The notes under the pieces were generated by a model that had not been told where the DNA came from, searched no databases, and was given only the letters and a program-made list of their open reading frames with translations. From Lysobacter sp. Root76 (GTDB taxonomy: Bacteria; Pseudomonadota; Gammaproteobacteria; Xanthomonadales; Xanthomonadaceae): 64,000 bases of DNA. Position numbers and translations under genes: made by a program. The stretch spans positions 173,023-237,022 of the forward strand of contig NZ_LMIK01000009.1 of NCBI RefSeq assembly GCF_001428685.1. Direction: 5' to 3'. This document shows, piece by piece, positions 16,965 through 24,812 of the stretch; within the stretch, counting starts at the first letter, position 1, and each line of letters begins with the position of its first letter.

Positions 16965-17739
16965 GCCGCGCGCCGACGCGCCCGCGCGATTGCGCGCGCA
17001 GCAGTTCGAACTGACCCGGCACCTGCGCGACCCGCATGCCAGCCCCGCCCCGGCCGGTATCGAAGAGCGGCGCCTGGCGGTCTATCGCGACCTGCTGTTC
17101 AACAACATCGAAGGCCTGCTGGCCGGCAACTTCCCGGTCGTCAGCGAACTGCTGGGCGAACAACGCTGGACTGCGCTGGTGCGCGACTTCTACCGCGAGC
17201 ACCGCTGCCGCACGCCGCTGTTTCCCGAGCTCGCGCGCGAGTTCCTGCGCTACCTCGAAGACCGCGACGAACTCGAGCCGGCGTTCCTGCTCGAACTGGC
17301 GCACTACGAATGGGTCGAGCTGGCCCTGCAGCTGTCCGATGCCGCGCTCGATCCGGCCGAGTTCGACGCCGATGCCGACCTGCTCGACGGCGTGCCGGTG
17401 CTGTCGCCGCTGGCCTGGCCCCTGGCCTACGTCTGGCCGGTGCATCGGATCGGCGCGCAGTTCCAGCCGGAGGCCCCGCCGCCGCAACCGACCCTGCTGC
17501 TGTTGCGGCGCGAGGCCGACGGCGAGGTCCGTTTCTCCGAACTCAGTCCGCTCGCCTATCGCCTGGTCGAACGCCTGGGCGAGTCGCCCGAACTCAGCGG
17601 CCGCGAGCAGTTGCAGGCGCTGGCCGCCGAGGCCGGCAGCGACGACCTGGCCAGTTTCGTCGTCCAGGGCCGCGCCCTGCTCGAACAGATGCGCAGCAAC
17701 GGCGTCGTGCCAGGCGCGCGCGCCGACCGTTCCGTCTGA
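16957..17739 (+). CDS. hvfC: HvfC, partner protein of MNIO enzyme (DUF2063)
   Basis: The 260-residue protein has the DUF2063 N-terminal domain ([37 protein letters not shown]) and a C-terminal winged-helix-like part that binds precursor peptides in related systems. HvfC brings the leader or body of HvfA to HvfB. No DoxX-family hvfD follows, unlike in some relatives. Confidence 0.9.
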   Translation: MAEPRADAPARLRAQQFELTRHLRDPHASPAPAGIEERRLAVYRDLLFNNIEGLLAGNFPVVSELLGEQRWTALVRDFYREHRCRTPLFPELAREFLRYLEDRDELEPAFLLELAHYEWVELALQLSDAALDPAEFDADADLLDGVPVLSPLAWPLAYVWPVHRIGAQFQPEAPPPQPTLLLLRREADGEVRFSELSPLAYRLVERLGESPELSGREQLQALAAEAGSDDLASFVVQGRALLEQMRSNGVVPGARADRSV

Positions 17740-17915
17740 TCGCGGCCCTGCTTGGGTGGCGCCGGCGCTAGCGGCGCGTTTCCTGCCGTGCCGGCGCGCC
17801 GCATGGCCGTCCCGAAGACCGCAGACCCCGGAGCCCGCAGCGCTGGCTGCGCCTCGGCGAGGCCGCATACGGCCCTGCAGACGGGTCTGCCATCGCCGTC
17901 TGCTAGGCTTTCCGC

Positions 17916-18563
17916 ATGATCGATGCCGGCACCGCCCCCAAACCCGCCACCGCCCCGCCCCGTCTGAACACCCGTTTCCGCGGCTTTCTGCCGGTCGTGG
18001 TCGATGTCGAAACCGGTGGTTTCGATTGGAACCGCCACGCTCTGCTCGAGATCGCCGTGGTTCCGCTGGAGCTCGACGAAAACGGCCTGCTGATTCCCGG
18101 CGTCACGGCCAGCGCGCACGTGGTGCCCGCGCTCGGCCTGGAGATCGATCCCAAGTCGCTGGAAGTGACCGGTATCGACATCGACCATCCGTTCCGCGAC
18201 GCCAAGCCCGAGCGGATCGCGCTGGAAAACGTGTTCGCGCCGGTGCGCGAGGCGGTCAAGCGCCACGGCTGCCAGCGCGCGATCCTGGTCGGCCACAACG
18301 CCCACTTCGATCTCAACTTCCTCAACGCCGCGGTCGCGCGCAGCGGCCACAAGCGCAACCCCTTCCATCCCTTCAGCGTGTTCGACACCGTGACCCTGGG
18401 CGGCCTGGCGTATGGCCAGACCGTGCTCGCGCGCGCGGTGCAGGCCGCGGGCTTCGAATGGAACGCCGAAGAGGCGCACTCGGCCGTCTACGACGCCGAG
18501 CGCACCGCGCAATTGTTCTGCAAGGTCGTCAACGCCTGGCCCTTGCCGCTGCCCGGCGCCTGA
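17916..18563 (+). CDS. rnt: Ribonuclease T
   Basis: The 215-residue DEDDh exonuclease has VVDVETGGF (D30, E32), [10 protein letters not shown] and H-SAVYDAE, holding the four acidic residues and the catalytic histidine. RNase T trims the 3' CCA of tRNAs and matures 5S and 23S rRNA. The N-terminus is a little longer than in E. coli. It is single and follows a gap of 176 bases without a visible gene. Confidence 0.94.
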   Translation: MIDAGTAPKPATAPPRLNTRFRGFLPVVVDVETGGFDWNRHALLEIAVVPLELDENGLLIPGVTASAHVVPALGLEIDPKSLEVTGIDIDHPFRDAKPERIALENVFAPVREAVKRHGCQRAILVGHNAHFDLNFLNAAVARSGHKRNPFHPFSVFDTVTLGGLAYGQTVLARAVQAAGFEWNAEEAHSAVYDAERTAQLFCKVVNAWPLPLPGA

Positions 18564-18605
18564 GTCCCGCGACCGGCCCACCCTGACGCAAGGAACGCGC
18601 AGCGC

Positions 18606-19148
18606 ATGCAAACGATTTTTACCGCCCTGATCGCACTCGCGCTCGCATTGCCGGGCGCGGCCTGCGCGCAAGCGGGCTGGATCGACCGCGAAGGCAATCG
18701 ACTGCCGCAGACCGAGTCGATGCGCACGGTCCAGGAGTTCAGCGGCCGCCTGCTGATCACAGCCGACGGCGACTGGCAGGAAAAGTGGGACACCCCGGCA
18801 GAGCACACGCCGACCTTCACCGCCGCCGAGGAAGTCAGCAGCGGCGGCACCCTGACCATGCTCACCTTCCTGGCCAATCCCAAGGTCGGCGCCGACGGCA
18901 TGACCGATGTCGCCTGCGACTTCCTCATGCTGCGCCCCGACGGCACCGCGAGCACCGGCGCCAAGGATCTGCCCTGTTTCAAGGTCAAGCTGGAAGGCAG
19001 TCCGGCCCACACCTACCTGACGACGACGAACCTGCAGTTCGTCGCCGAACCCGGCGACCCGCCGGGCCGCTGGACCCTGCGGGTCACGCTGAAGGACCGA
19101 CTGCGCGGCGTCGAAGTGCCGCTGAGCGCGAGCTTCGTCCTCAAGTAA
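18606..19148 (+). CDS. Exported protein of unknown function
   Basis: The 180-residue protein starts with a signal peptide (MQTIFTALIALALALPGAAC), so it is periplasmic or, if the Cys near 20 is lipidated, a lipoprotein. The mature part has a pattern of beta strands (FSGRLLITADGDWQEKWDTP; WTLRVTLKDRLRGVEVPLSASFVLK) and two further cysteines that could form a disulfide. It ends like a beta-sandwich. I do not recognise the family. It follows rnt by 42 bases but has no obvious functional link. Confidence 0.7.
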   Translation: MQTIFTALIALALALPGAACAQAGWIDREGNRLPQTESMRTVQEFSGRLLITADGDWQEKWDTPAEHTPTFTAAEEVSSGGTLTMLTFLANPKVGADGMTDVACDFLMLRPDGTASTGAKDLPCFKVKLEGSPAHTYLTTTNLQFVAEPGDPPGRWTLRVTLKDRLRGVEVPLSASFVLK

Positions 19149-19211
19149 GCGATCGCTTCGCAAGCACGAGCCGGATCGCGATGCGAACCGGCCCTGCCGC
19201 TCGCTCTGGGC

Positions 19212-19673
19212 TCAAGCCCAATCGCCCACCGGCTGCCGCACCGCGACGTTGAGGCGGTTCCAGACGTTGATGTTGGCGATCGCCAACACCAGCGCGGCCA
19301 GCGCGGGCTCGTCGTAGTGACGCTGCGCCTCTTCCCAGACCTTGTCCGATACCGCATCGGAACGGTCGCAGATGCGCGTCACCGATTCGGCCAAGGCCAA
19401 CGCCGCGCGTTCGGCTTCGTTGAAGTACGGCGTCTCGCGCCAGGCCGCGACCGCGAACAGGCGCTCATCGCTTTCGCCGTCCTTCTTGGCCTTGCGCGAA
19501 TGCATGTCGACGCAGGCGCTGCAGCCGTTGATCTGGCTGGCGCGCAACTCGACCAGATCGAAGGTCGTGCTCGGCACTCCGTTCTGCTCGGTCGATTTCT
19601 TCAGCGCCCACAAGGCCTTCATGGCATCGGGCAGGAGCACGGCGGGATTGTTCATACGGGCATGGATTTGCAT
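19212..19673 (-). CDS. AhpD-like carboxymuconolactone decarboxylase family protein
   Basis: The 153-residue protein carries E43-x7-C51-S-A-C54-x3-H58, the redox site of AhpD-type alkylhydroperoxidases. AAGGAG lies eight bases before the ATG. Such proteins often reduce peroxides through the CxxC pair. The gene is divergent from an ECF41 sigma factor, the standard partner of this family in ECF41 loci. A matching ECF41-type promoter faces it, so it is the likely target of that sigma factor. Confidence 0.9.
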   Translation of the reverse strand: MQIHARMNNPAVLLPDAMKALWALKKSTEQNGVPSTTFDLVELRASQINGCSACVDMHSRKAKKDGESDERLFAVAAWRETPYFNEAERAALALAESVTRICDRSDAVSDKVWEEAQRHYDEPALAALVLAIANINVWNRLNVAVRQPVGDWA

Positions 19674-19687
19674 GGCAGGTTTCTCCT

Positions 19688-19714
19688 TGTCACATTGAGG
19701 GATGCAGGTGCGTC
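19688..19714 (+). promoter_or_regulatory. ECF41-type promoter driving the sigma factor gene
   Basis: TGTCACA at 19688-19694, a 16-base spacer, and CGTC at 19711-19714 match the published ECF41 promoter form TGTCACA-N16-CGTC as I recall it. It reads towards the sigma gene at 19749, implying autoregulation. Confidence 0.75.
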
Positions 19715-19722
19715 ATAGAGAT

Positions 19723-19749
19723 GACGCGCCACGAATCGGAAACGTGACA
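19723..19749 (-). promoter_or_regulatory. ECF41-type promoter driving the AhpD-like gene
   Basis: On the minus strand TGTCACG (19749-19743), 16 bases, then CGTC (19726-19723) mirror the opposing promoter. The -35 overlaps the start codon of the sigma gene. The two -10 regions form the palindrome CGTCAT-AGAG-ATGACG. Confidence 0.72.
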
Positions 19750-20648
19750 TGAGCAATCAAGACTGGCTGGCCACGCAATTCGAGGCCCATCGCGATCATC
19801 TGCGGGCGGTAGCCCAGCGCATGCTGGGGTCGCACAGCGAGGCCGAGGACGTGGTCCAGGACGCCTGGCTGCGCATGAGCCGCGCCGACACCAGCGAAGT
19901 CGACAACCTCGGCGGCTGGCTGACCACGGTGGTCGCGCGCGCCTCGCTAGATGTGCTGCGCTCGCGCAAGACCCGCGCCGAGGAATCGCTGGACGCGCAG
20001 CCGGTCGAACACGACTACGGCAGCGACGATCTGGAAGGGCCCGAAGACCAGGTGCTGCTGGCCGATGCGATGGGCCCGGCGCTGCTGGTGGTGCTGGATC
20101 GGCTGACGCCGTCGGAGCGGATCGCATTCGTGCTGCACGACTTGTTCGGCATGTCGTTCGAGGACATCGGCCCCATCGTCGGGCGCAGCGACATCGCCGC
20201 GCGCCAGCTCGCCAGCCGCGCGCGCCGCCGCGTCCAGGGCGCGGTCACGCCGGACCCGGACCTGGCGCGCCAACGCAAGGTCGTCGACGCGTTCCTGGCG
20301 GCTTCGCGCGGCGGCGACCTGCTCGGCCTGCTGTCGGTACTGGACCCGAACGTGGTGCTGCGCGCCGACGCCGTCGCCGTGCTCACCGCCAGTGCCAACC
20401 AGTCCGACGGCGCACCGCGCCTGGCGCCGGAACTGCGCGGCGCCAAGACGGTCGCCGAAACCTTCGTCGGTCGCGCGCAAACCGCCCGAGCCGCCATTGT
20501 CGCCGGTGCCGCGGGCGCGGCCTGGGCACCGGACGGCGCCCCACGCGTCGCTTTCGCCTTCAGGGTGGTCGGCGAACGCATCGTCGCGATCGAGATCATT
20601 GCCGACCCCGCGGGGATCGCGAACGCGAATGTGGCGCTGCTGGACTGA
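19749..20648 (+). CDS. ECF41-family RNA polymerase sigma factor with SnoaL-like C-terminal domain
   Basis: The 299-residue protein has sigma regions 2 (EDVVQDAWLRMSRADTSEVDNLGGWLTTVVARASLDVLRSRK) and 4 (about 115-160), then an extension of about 130 residues with the SnoaL-like fold (LLSVLDPNVVLRADAVAV). The extension replaces a separate anti-sigma factor in the ECF41 group and controls activity from within the same chain. The family's DGGGK motif is altered here to SDGAPRL, and the NPDKL-like end reads ADPAGIAN. Location beside a carboxymuconolactone decarboxylase gene is typical. Confidence 0.92.
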   Translation: MSNQDWLATQFEAHRDHLRAVAQRMLGSHSEAEDVVQDAWLRMSRADTSEVDNLGGWLTTVVARASLDVLRSRKTRAEESLDAQPVEHDYGSDDLEGPEDQVLLADAMGPALLVVLDRLTPSERIAFVLHDLFGMSFEDIGPIVGRSDIAARQLASRARRRVQGAVTPDPDLARQRKVVDAFLAASRGGDLLGLLSVLDPNVVLRADAVAVLTASANQSDGAPRLAPELRGAKTVAETFVGRAQTARAAIVAGAAGAAWAPDGAPRVAFAFRVVGERIVAIEIIADPAGIANANVALLD

Positions 20649-20710
20649 GCCGTCGCGCGACTCGGCGGCCGTCTCCGGCCGCCGCAGCGAGACTCAAGGC
20701 GGGGCGAAGT

Positions 20711-21028
20711 TCAAGGCGTAGCCAGCTTGAGCCCGACCAGCCCCGTCACGATCAGCGCCACGCTGATCACGCGCAACGCGTTCAGGGGCTCCTGGAACAG
20801 GACGATGCCGAGGATGACGGTGCCGACCGCGCCCACGCCGACCCAGATCGCGTAGGCAGTGCCGACCGGCAGCGACTTCATGGCGATGCCGAGCAGGCCC
20901 AGGCTGATCGCCATCGCGGCGGCCGTGCCCACGGTGGGCCAGAGTTTGCTGAAACCGTCGGTGTATTTGAGGCCGATGGCCCAGCCGATCTCGAACAGAC
21001 CGGCGAGTACGAGAATGATCCAAGGCAT
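20711..21028 (-). CDS. gdx: Guanidinium exporter Gdx (SugE), SMR family
   Basis: The 105-residue protein has four transmembrane helices, the conserved E13 (GLFEIGW), and the GLKYTDGFSKLWPT segment that marks the SugE/Gdx branch rather than the EmrE drug-export branch. It exchanges guanidinium for protons across the inner membrane as an antiparallel dimer. A guanidine-II riboswitch directly upstream fits this role. AAAGGAG precedes the ATG. Confidence 0.93.
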   Translation of the reverse strand: MPWIILVLAGLFEIGWAIGLKYTDGFSKLWPTVGTAAAMAISLGLLGIAMKSLPVGTAYAIWVGVGAVGTVILGIVLFQEPLNALRVISVALIVTGLVGLKLATP

Positions 21029-21048
21029 GACAGGTCTCCTTTCGCGAT

Positions 21049-21090
21049 GGGGCCGTCCCCGGGCGATTGGAGCGGCGGGGTCGTCCCCGC
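21049..21090 (-). promoter_or_regulatory. Guanidine-II (mini-ykkC) riboswitch
   Basis: On the minus strand GCGGGG-ACGA-CCCCGC, 14 bases, then GGGG-ACGG-CCCC lie just before the ribosome binding site of gdx. Two short hairpins, each with an ACGR tetraloop, are the whole definition of the mini-ykkC motif. Guanidinium binding would bridge the loops and free the ribosome binding site. Confidence 0.88.
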
Positions 21091-21107
21091 TTCCTGATGC
21101 CCGTGGA

Positions 21108-21875
21108 TTATTTCACGGGGACCAGGCGCTGGCGCACCGCTTCGAACAAGGTCACGCCCGCGGCTACGGACACGTTCAGGCTCTCGACCGCGGAGCCGTC
21201 GGCGCCGCCGGGCATCGGGATCTTCACCAGTTGATCACAATTCTCGCGGGTGAGCCGGCGCAGGCCGTCGGATTCGCCGCCCAGCACCAGGCCGACGTTG
21301 CCGCGCAGATCGATGCTGTAGAACGAGGCCTCGGCTTCGCCGGCCAGGCCGTACAGCCATACGCCCAGCTGCTGCAGTTCGCGCAGGGTACGCGCGAGGT
21401 TGGTGACCGGAATGATCGGCACGCTGTCGGCGGCGCCGGCCGAGGTCTTGCGCACGGTCGCGTTGACCTGGACCGCGCGGTCCTTGGGAATGATCACCAC
21501 GGTGGTGCCGGCCGCGGCCGCGCTGCGCAGGCAGGCGCCGAAGTTGTGCGGGTCCTGCACGCCGTCGAGTATCAGCACCAGCGCGCGGCCTTCGGCGGCC
21601 TCGATCAGGCCCTGCAGCTCGTTCTCGTCCCAGGTCTTGGCGGCGGCGTAGCGCGCGACCACGCCCTGATGGCGCAGACCGCCAGCGACGCCGTCCACGG
21701 CCTGGCTCGCGACCTTGCGCACGTCGATGCCGACGCGGCGCGCATTGCTTTCGATCTCGGCCAGGCGCGGGTTCTTGGCGCCGGCTTCGATCAGCACTTC
21801 ACGCACGTTGTCGGCGTCGTGCTCGATCGCCGCCGAGACTGCGTTGATACCGGCGATCCATTGTTTCTGGCTCAT
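21108..21875 (-). CDS. rlmB: 23S rRNA (guanosine-2'-O-)-methyltransferase RlmB
   Basis: The 255-residue SPOUT methyltransferase has an N-terminal substrate-binding domain (1-75) and a knotted catalytic domain with motifs DGVQDPHNFGACLRSA, LVLGGESDGLRRL and SAVESLNVSVAAGVTLFE. It methylates G2251 of 23S rRNA (E. coli numbering). It follows rnr on the same strand, as in E. coli, although about 340 bases separate them here. The second motif loop has an unusual small insertion (GGADGSA). Confidence 0.93.
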   Translation of the reverse strand: MSQKQWIAGINAVSAAIEHDADNVREVLIEAGAKNPRLAEIESNARRVGIDVRKVASQAVDGVAGGLRHQGVVARYAAAKTWDENELQGLIEAAEGRALVLILDGVQDPHNFGACLRSAAAAGTTVVIIPKDRAVQVNATVRKTSAGAADSVPIIPVTNLARTLRELQQLGVWLYGLAGEAEASFYSIDLRGNVGLVLGGESDGLRRLTRENCDQLVKIPMPGGADGSAVESLNVSVAAGVTLFEAVRQRLVPVK

Positions 21876-22216
21876 GGGGGTTCCGTATGCGGGAGCGACC
21901 GCCGACCGGGCGCGAGCCGGGCCGACGGGAGGACAAGGGGGGAGATTCTAAGCCAGCGAGGGCCCTGAGGCCTGTTCCGGCCCCGTCCCGCGCCCCCAAG
22001 GCGCGGTTTCCCCCTTTAAAAATGGGCCAACGGCATTTGCCCTTGGCTTGCCTGCACGGCGAAGCCAATCCCGCGCTGCGGTTCCGTCGCATGAATCGGA
22101 ACCGGGTTCGGGCGCTCGCCCCCACTTCAAGGGGGCACCCTGGCGCTTGTTTCGCCCGCTTCGGGCGCGGGGCGCCTCCGTCCGGGAAAGAAGCCCGCGA
22201 ACTCGCTCCTACCCGT
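21876..22216. other. Gap between rnr and rlmB with hairpins, no gene
   Basis: On the minus strand the gap contains several imperfect hairpins (CCGCGCC/GGCGCGG; CGCCCGAAGCGGGCG) and an A/T run inside a purine/pyrimidine-rich segment (CCATTTTTAAAGGGGG). The pattern resembles a dispersed intergenic repeat of this family. No credible reading frame was found. Confidence 0.45.
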
Positions 22217-24703
22217 TCAATACTTCTGCTTGCTGCGCTTGGCCGGCTGCCCGCGCGGCGGCAAGGGTTTGGCGCCGCGTTCCTCGACCAGTTTGAAGTC
22301 GATCTTGCGGTCCTCGACGCTGGCCTTCATCACCACGATCGAGACCCGGTCGCCGAGCCGGAACTCGCGCGCGGTGCGTTCGCCCTGCAAGGTCTTGCGG
22401 ATCGGATCGAAGTGGTAATAGTCGTGCGGCAGCTGGGTAACGTGGATCAGGCCGTTGACCTTGGACTCGTCGAGCTCGACGAACAGGCCGAAGCTGGTCA
22501 CGCCGCTGATGGTGCCCTCGAACTCGCCGCCGACGTGCTGCTCCATCCAGGCGGCGCGGTAGCGCTCGTCGACCTCGCGTTCGGCCTCGTCGGCACGCCG
22601 TTCGCGCTCGGAACATTGCAGCGCCAATGCCGCCATCTCGCGCGGCGAGTACAGGAACTGATCGGGGCGCGCGCCGCTGAGCGCGTACTTGATCGCGCGG
22701 TGCACCAGCAGGTCGGGATAGCGGCGGATCGGCGAGGTGAAGTGCGCGTAGGCCTCCAGCGCCAGGCCGAAGTGGCCGAGGTTGTCCGGCGCGTACACCG
22801 CCAGACTCTGGCTGCGCAGCAGTACCGACTCGATCAGGGCCGCATCGGGACGCTCGCGCACCTTCTTCAGCAGCTCGGTGAAGTCGCGCGGCTGCACTTG
22901 CGGCCACGGCGGCATGCGCAGCTTGAACTCCTTGAGGAACTCCTGCAGGTCGGCGTACTTCTGCTCCGGCGGCCGTTCGTGGTTGCGGTACGGCGCCGGC
23001 ACGTGCGCGCCGATCAAATACTTCGCGGCTTCGACGTTGGCCGCGATCATGCATTCCTCGATCAGCTTGTGGGCGTCGTTGCGCTGGAGCATGCCGGCCT
23101 GGACCACTTCGCCGCGCTGGTCGAGCACGAAACGCACTTCGCTGGATTCGAACTCGATCGCGCCGCGGCGCTGGCGCGCCTTGGACAGCACGCGGTAGAG
23201 CTGATGCAGGCGCTGGATGGCGGGCAGCAGCGAGCCGATCTGGGCCAGCGCGTCCGCGCGCGCTTCTTCCTCGATGCCCTCGCCTACCGCGCTCCAGACC
23301 TGGGTGTAGGTCAGGCGCGCATGCGAGTTCATCACCGCTTCGTAGAACTTCGATTCGGTCACCTGGCCTTCGCGGTCGATCTGCATGTCGCAGACGAAGC
23401 ACAGCCGGTCGACCTTGGGCTTGAGCGAACAGATACCGTTGGACAAGGTCTCCGGCAGCATCGGCACCACGAAGCCGGGGAAGTAGACCGAGGTCGCGCG
23501 GCGGGTCGCCTCTTCGTCCAGCGGCGTGCTGGGACGGACGTAGTGCGAGACGTCGGCGATCGCGACCACCAGGCGGAAACCGTCGCGGTTGGGTTCGCAA
23601 TAGACCGCGTCGTCGAAGTCCTTGGCGTCTTCGCCGTCGATGGTGACCAGCGGGGTCGAGCGCAGGTCGACGCGTTGCGCGGCCAGTTCGGGCGGCACGG
23701 TCAGCGCGACGCCGGCGGCTTCGTCGAGCACGGCCTGCGGGAATTCGTGCGGCAGTTCATGGCCATGGATCGCGGCCTGCACCGCCAGCGAGGCGGTCAG
23801 GCGTTCGCCCAGCACCGTCAGCACGCGGCCGATCGGCGGGCGCTTGGCGTCCGGCGCCTGCACCAGTTCGCAGACCACCAGTTGACCGTTCTGCGCTTCC
23901 AGGCGCGCATCGGGCGGGATCTGCACGTTGCGCTGGATACGGCGATCGTCGGGCACGACGTAGCTGATGCCGGACTCCACGGTAAAGCGCCCGATCAGAC
24001 GGTTGAGGCGGCGCTCCAGCACTTCGACGATCGCGCCTTCGCGGCGGCCGCGGCGGTCGACGCCGGTGACGCTGGCGAGCACGCGGTCGCCGTGCATGGC
24101 CTTGCGCATTTCGAACGGCGGCAGGAACAGATCGTCGCCGCCGCCGGCTTCCGGACGCAGGAAACCGAATCCGTCGGGGTTGGCGATCACCACGCCCGGG
24201 ATCAGGTCCATGCGCGCGGCCGGGGCGAACTCGCCCTTGCGGTTCTGCAGCAGCTGGCCTTCGCGCAGCATCGCCGCCAGGCGCTTGCCGAGCGCGTCGA
24301 AACGGTCGGGCTCGCTCAGGCCCAGGGTCTCGGCCAGGACCTCGGCGCGCATCGGGCCGTCGGCCGCGGCCAACAGTTGCAGGATCGCTTCGCGGCTGGC
24401 GATGGGCTGCTCGTAGCGGCGCGCTTCGCGCTCGGCGTAGGGATCGTTGTAGGCCGACGGCGCATTGCGCGCGCGCGGCGCGGGCGGCGCCGCCGCATCG
24501 GCCTTGCCGCGCTTGCCGCCCTTGCCGGGTGCGCCGTGCTGCAGGTTCTCCGGCAGCCAGGCCGGGCGCGGGGCGGCGGTCTTCTTGCCGCCTCCGCTCT
24601 TGCCGGCGCCTTGCTTGCCGCTCGCCGGCTTGGCGCCGGCCTTCGCGCTAGGAGCGCGGGTGGATTTGCCGGGCTTGCCCCCGGCCGGGGTCTTCTTGCT
24701 CAT
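22217..24703 (-). CDS. rnr: Ribonuclease R
   Basis: The protein of about 828 residues has a Lys/Pro/Ala-rich N-terminus, a helix-turn-helix domain (REAILQLLAAADGPMRAEVLAETLGL), cold-shock domains, the RNB catalytic domain with DGEDAKDFDDAVYCE (Asp cluster for magnesium) and VAIADVSHYV, and a C-terminal S1 domain ending in a basic tail. It degrades structured RNA 3' to 5'. The start at 24703 (MSKKTPAGG) is preferred over an upstream ATG, because the extra residues are not conserved. Confidence 0.94.
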   Translation of the reverse strand: MSKKTPAGGKPGKSTRAPSAKAGAKPASGKQGAGKSGGGKKTAAPRPAWLPENLQHGAPGKGGKRGKADAAAPPAPRARNAPSAYNDPYAEREARRYEQPIASREAILQLLAAADGPMRAEVLAETLGLSEPDRFDALGKRLAAMLREGQLLQNRKGEFAPAARMDLIPGVVIANPDGFGFLRPEAGGGDDLFLPPFEMRKAMHGDRVLASVTGVDRRGRREGAIVEVLERRLNRLIGRFTVESGISYVVPDDRRIQRNVQIPPDARLEAQNGQLVVCELVQAPDAKRPPIGRVLTVLGERLTASLAVQAAIHGHELPHEFPQAVLDEAAGVALTVPPELAAQRVDLRSTPLVTIDGEDAKDFDDAVYCEPNRDGFRLVVAIADVSHYVRPSTPLDEEATRRATSVYFPGFVVPMLPETLSNGICSLKPKVDRLCFVCDMQIDREGQVTESKFYEAVMNSHARLTYTQVWSAVGEGIEEEARADALAQIGSLLPAIQRLHQLYRVLSKARQRRGAIEFESSEVRFVLDQRGEVVQAGMLQRNDAHKLIEECMIAANVEAAKYLIGAHVPAPYRNHERPPEQKYADLQEFLKEFKLRMPPWPQVQPRDFTELLKKVRERPDAALIESVLLRSQSLAVYAPDNLGHFGLALEAYAHFTSPIRRYPDLLVHRAIKYALSGARPDQFLYSPREMAALALQCSERERRADEAEREVDERYRAAWMEQHVGGEFEGTISGVTSFGLFVELDESKVNGLIHVTQLPHDYYHFDPIRKTLQGERTAREFRLGDRVSIVVMKASVEDRKIDFKLVEERGAKPLPPRGQPAKRSKQKY

Positions 24704-24812
24704 CGCGGCATGGTCGCACATCGCCATGAACGCGGTGTCGTCGGCCCGGCACCGCCGATGCATACCGGGCCACGCCGTTGCGGCGCCGCCCGGCTGCGAA
24801 ACGGGCCCTGGC

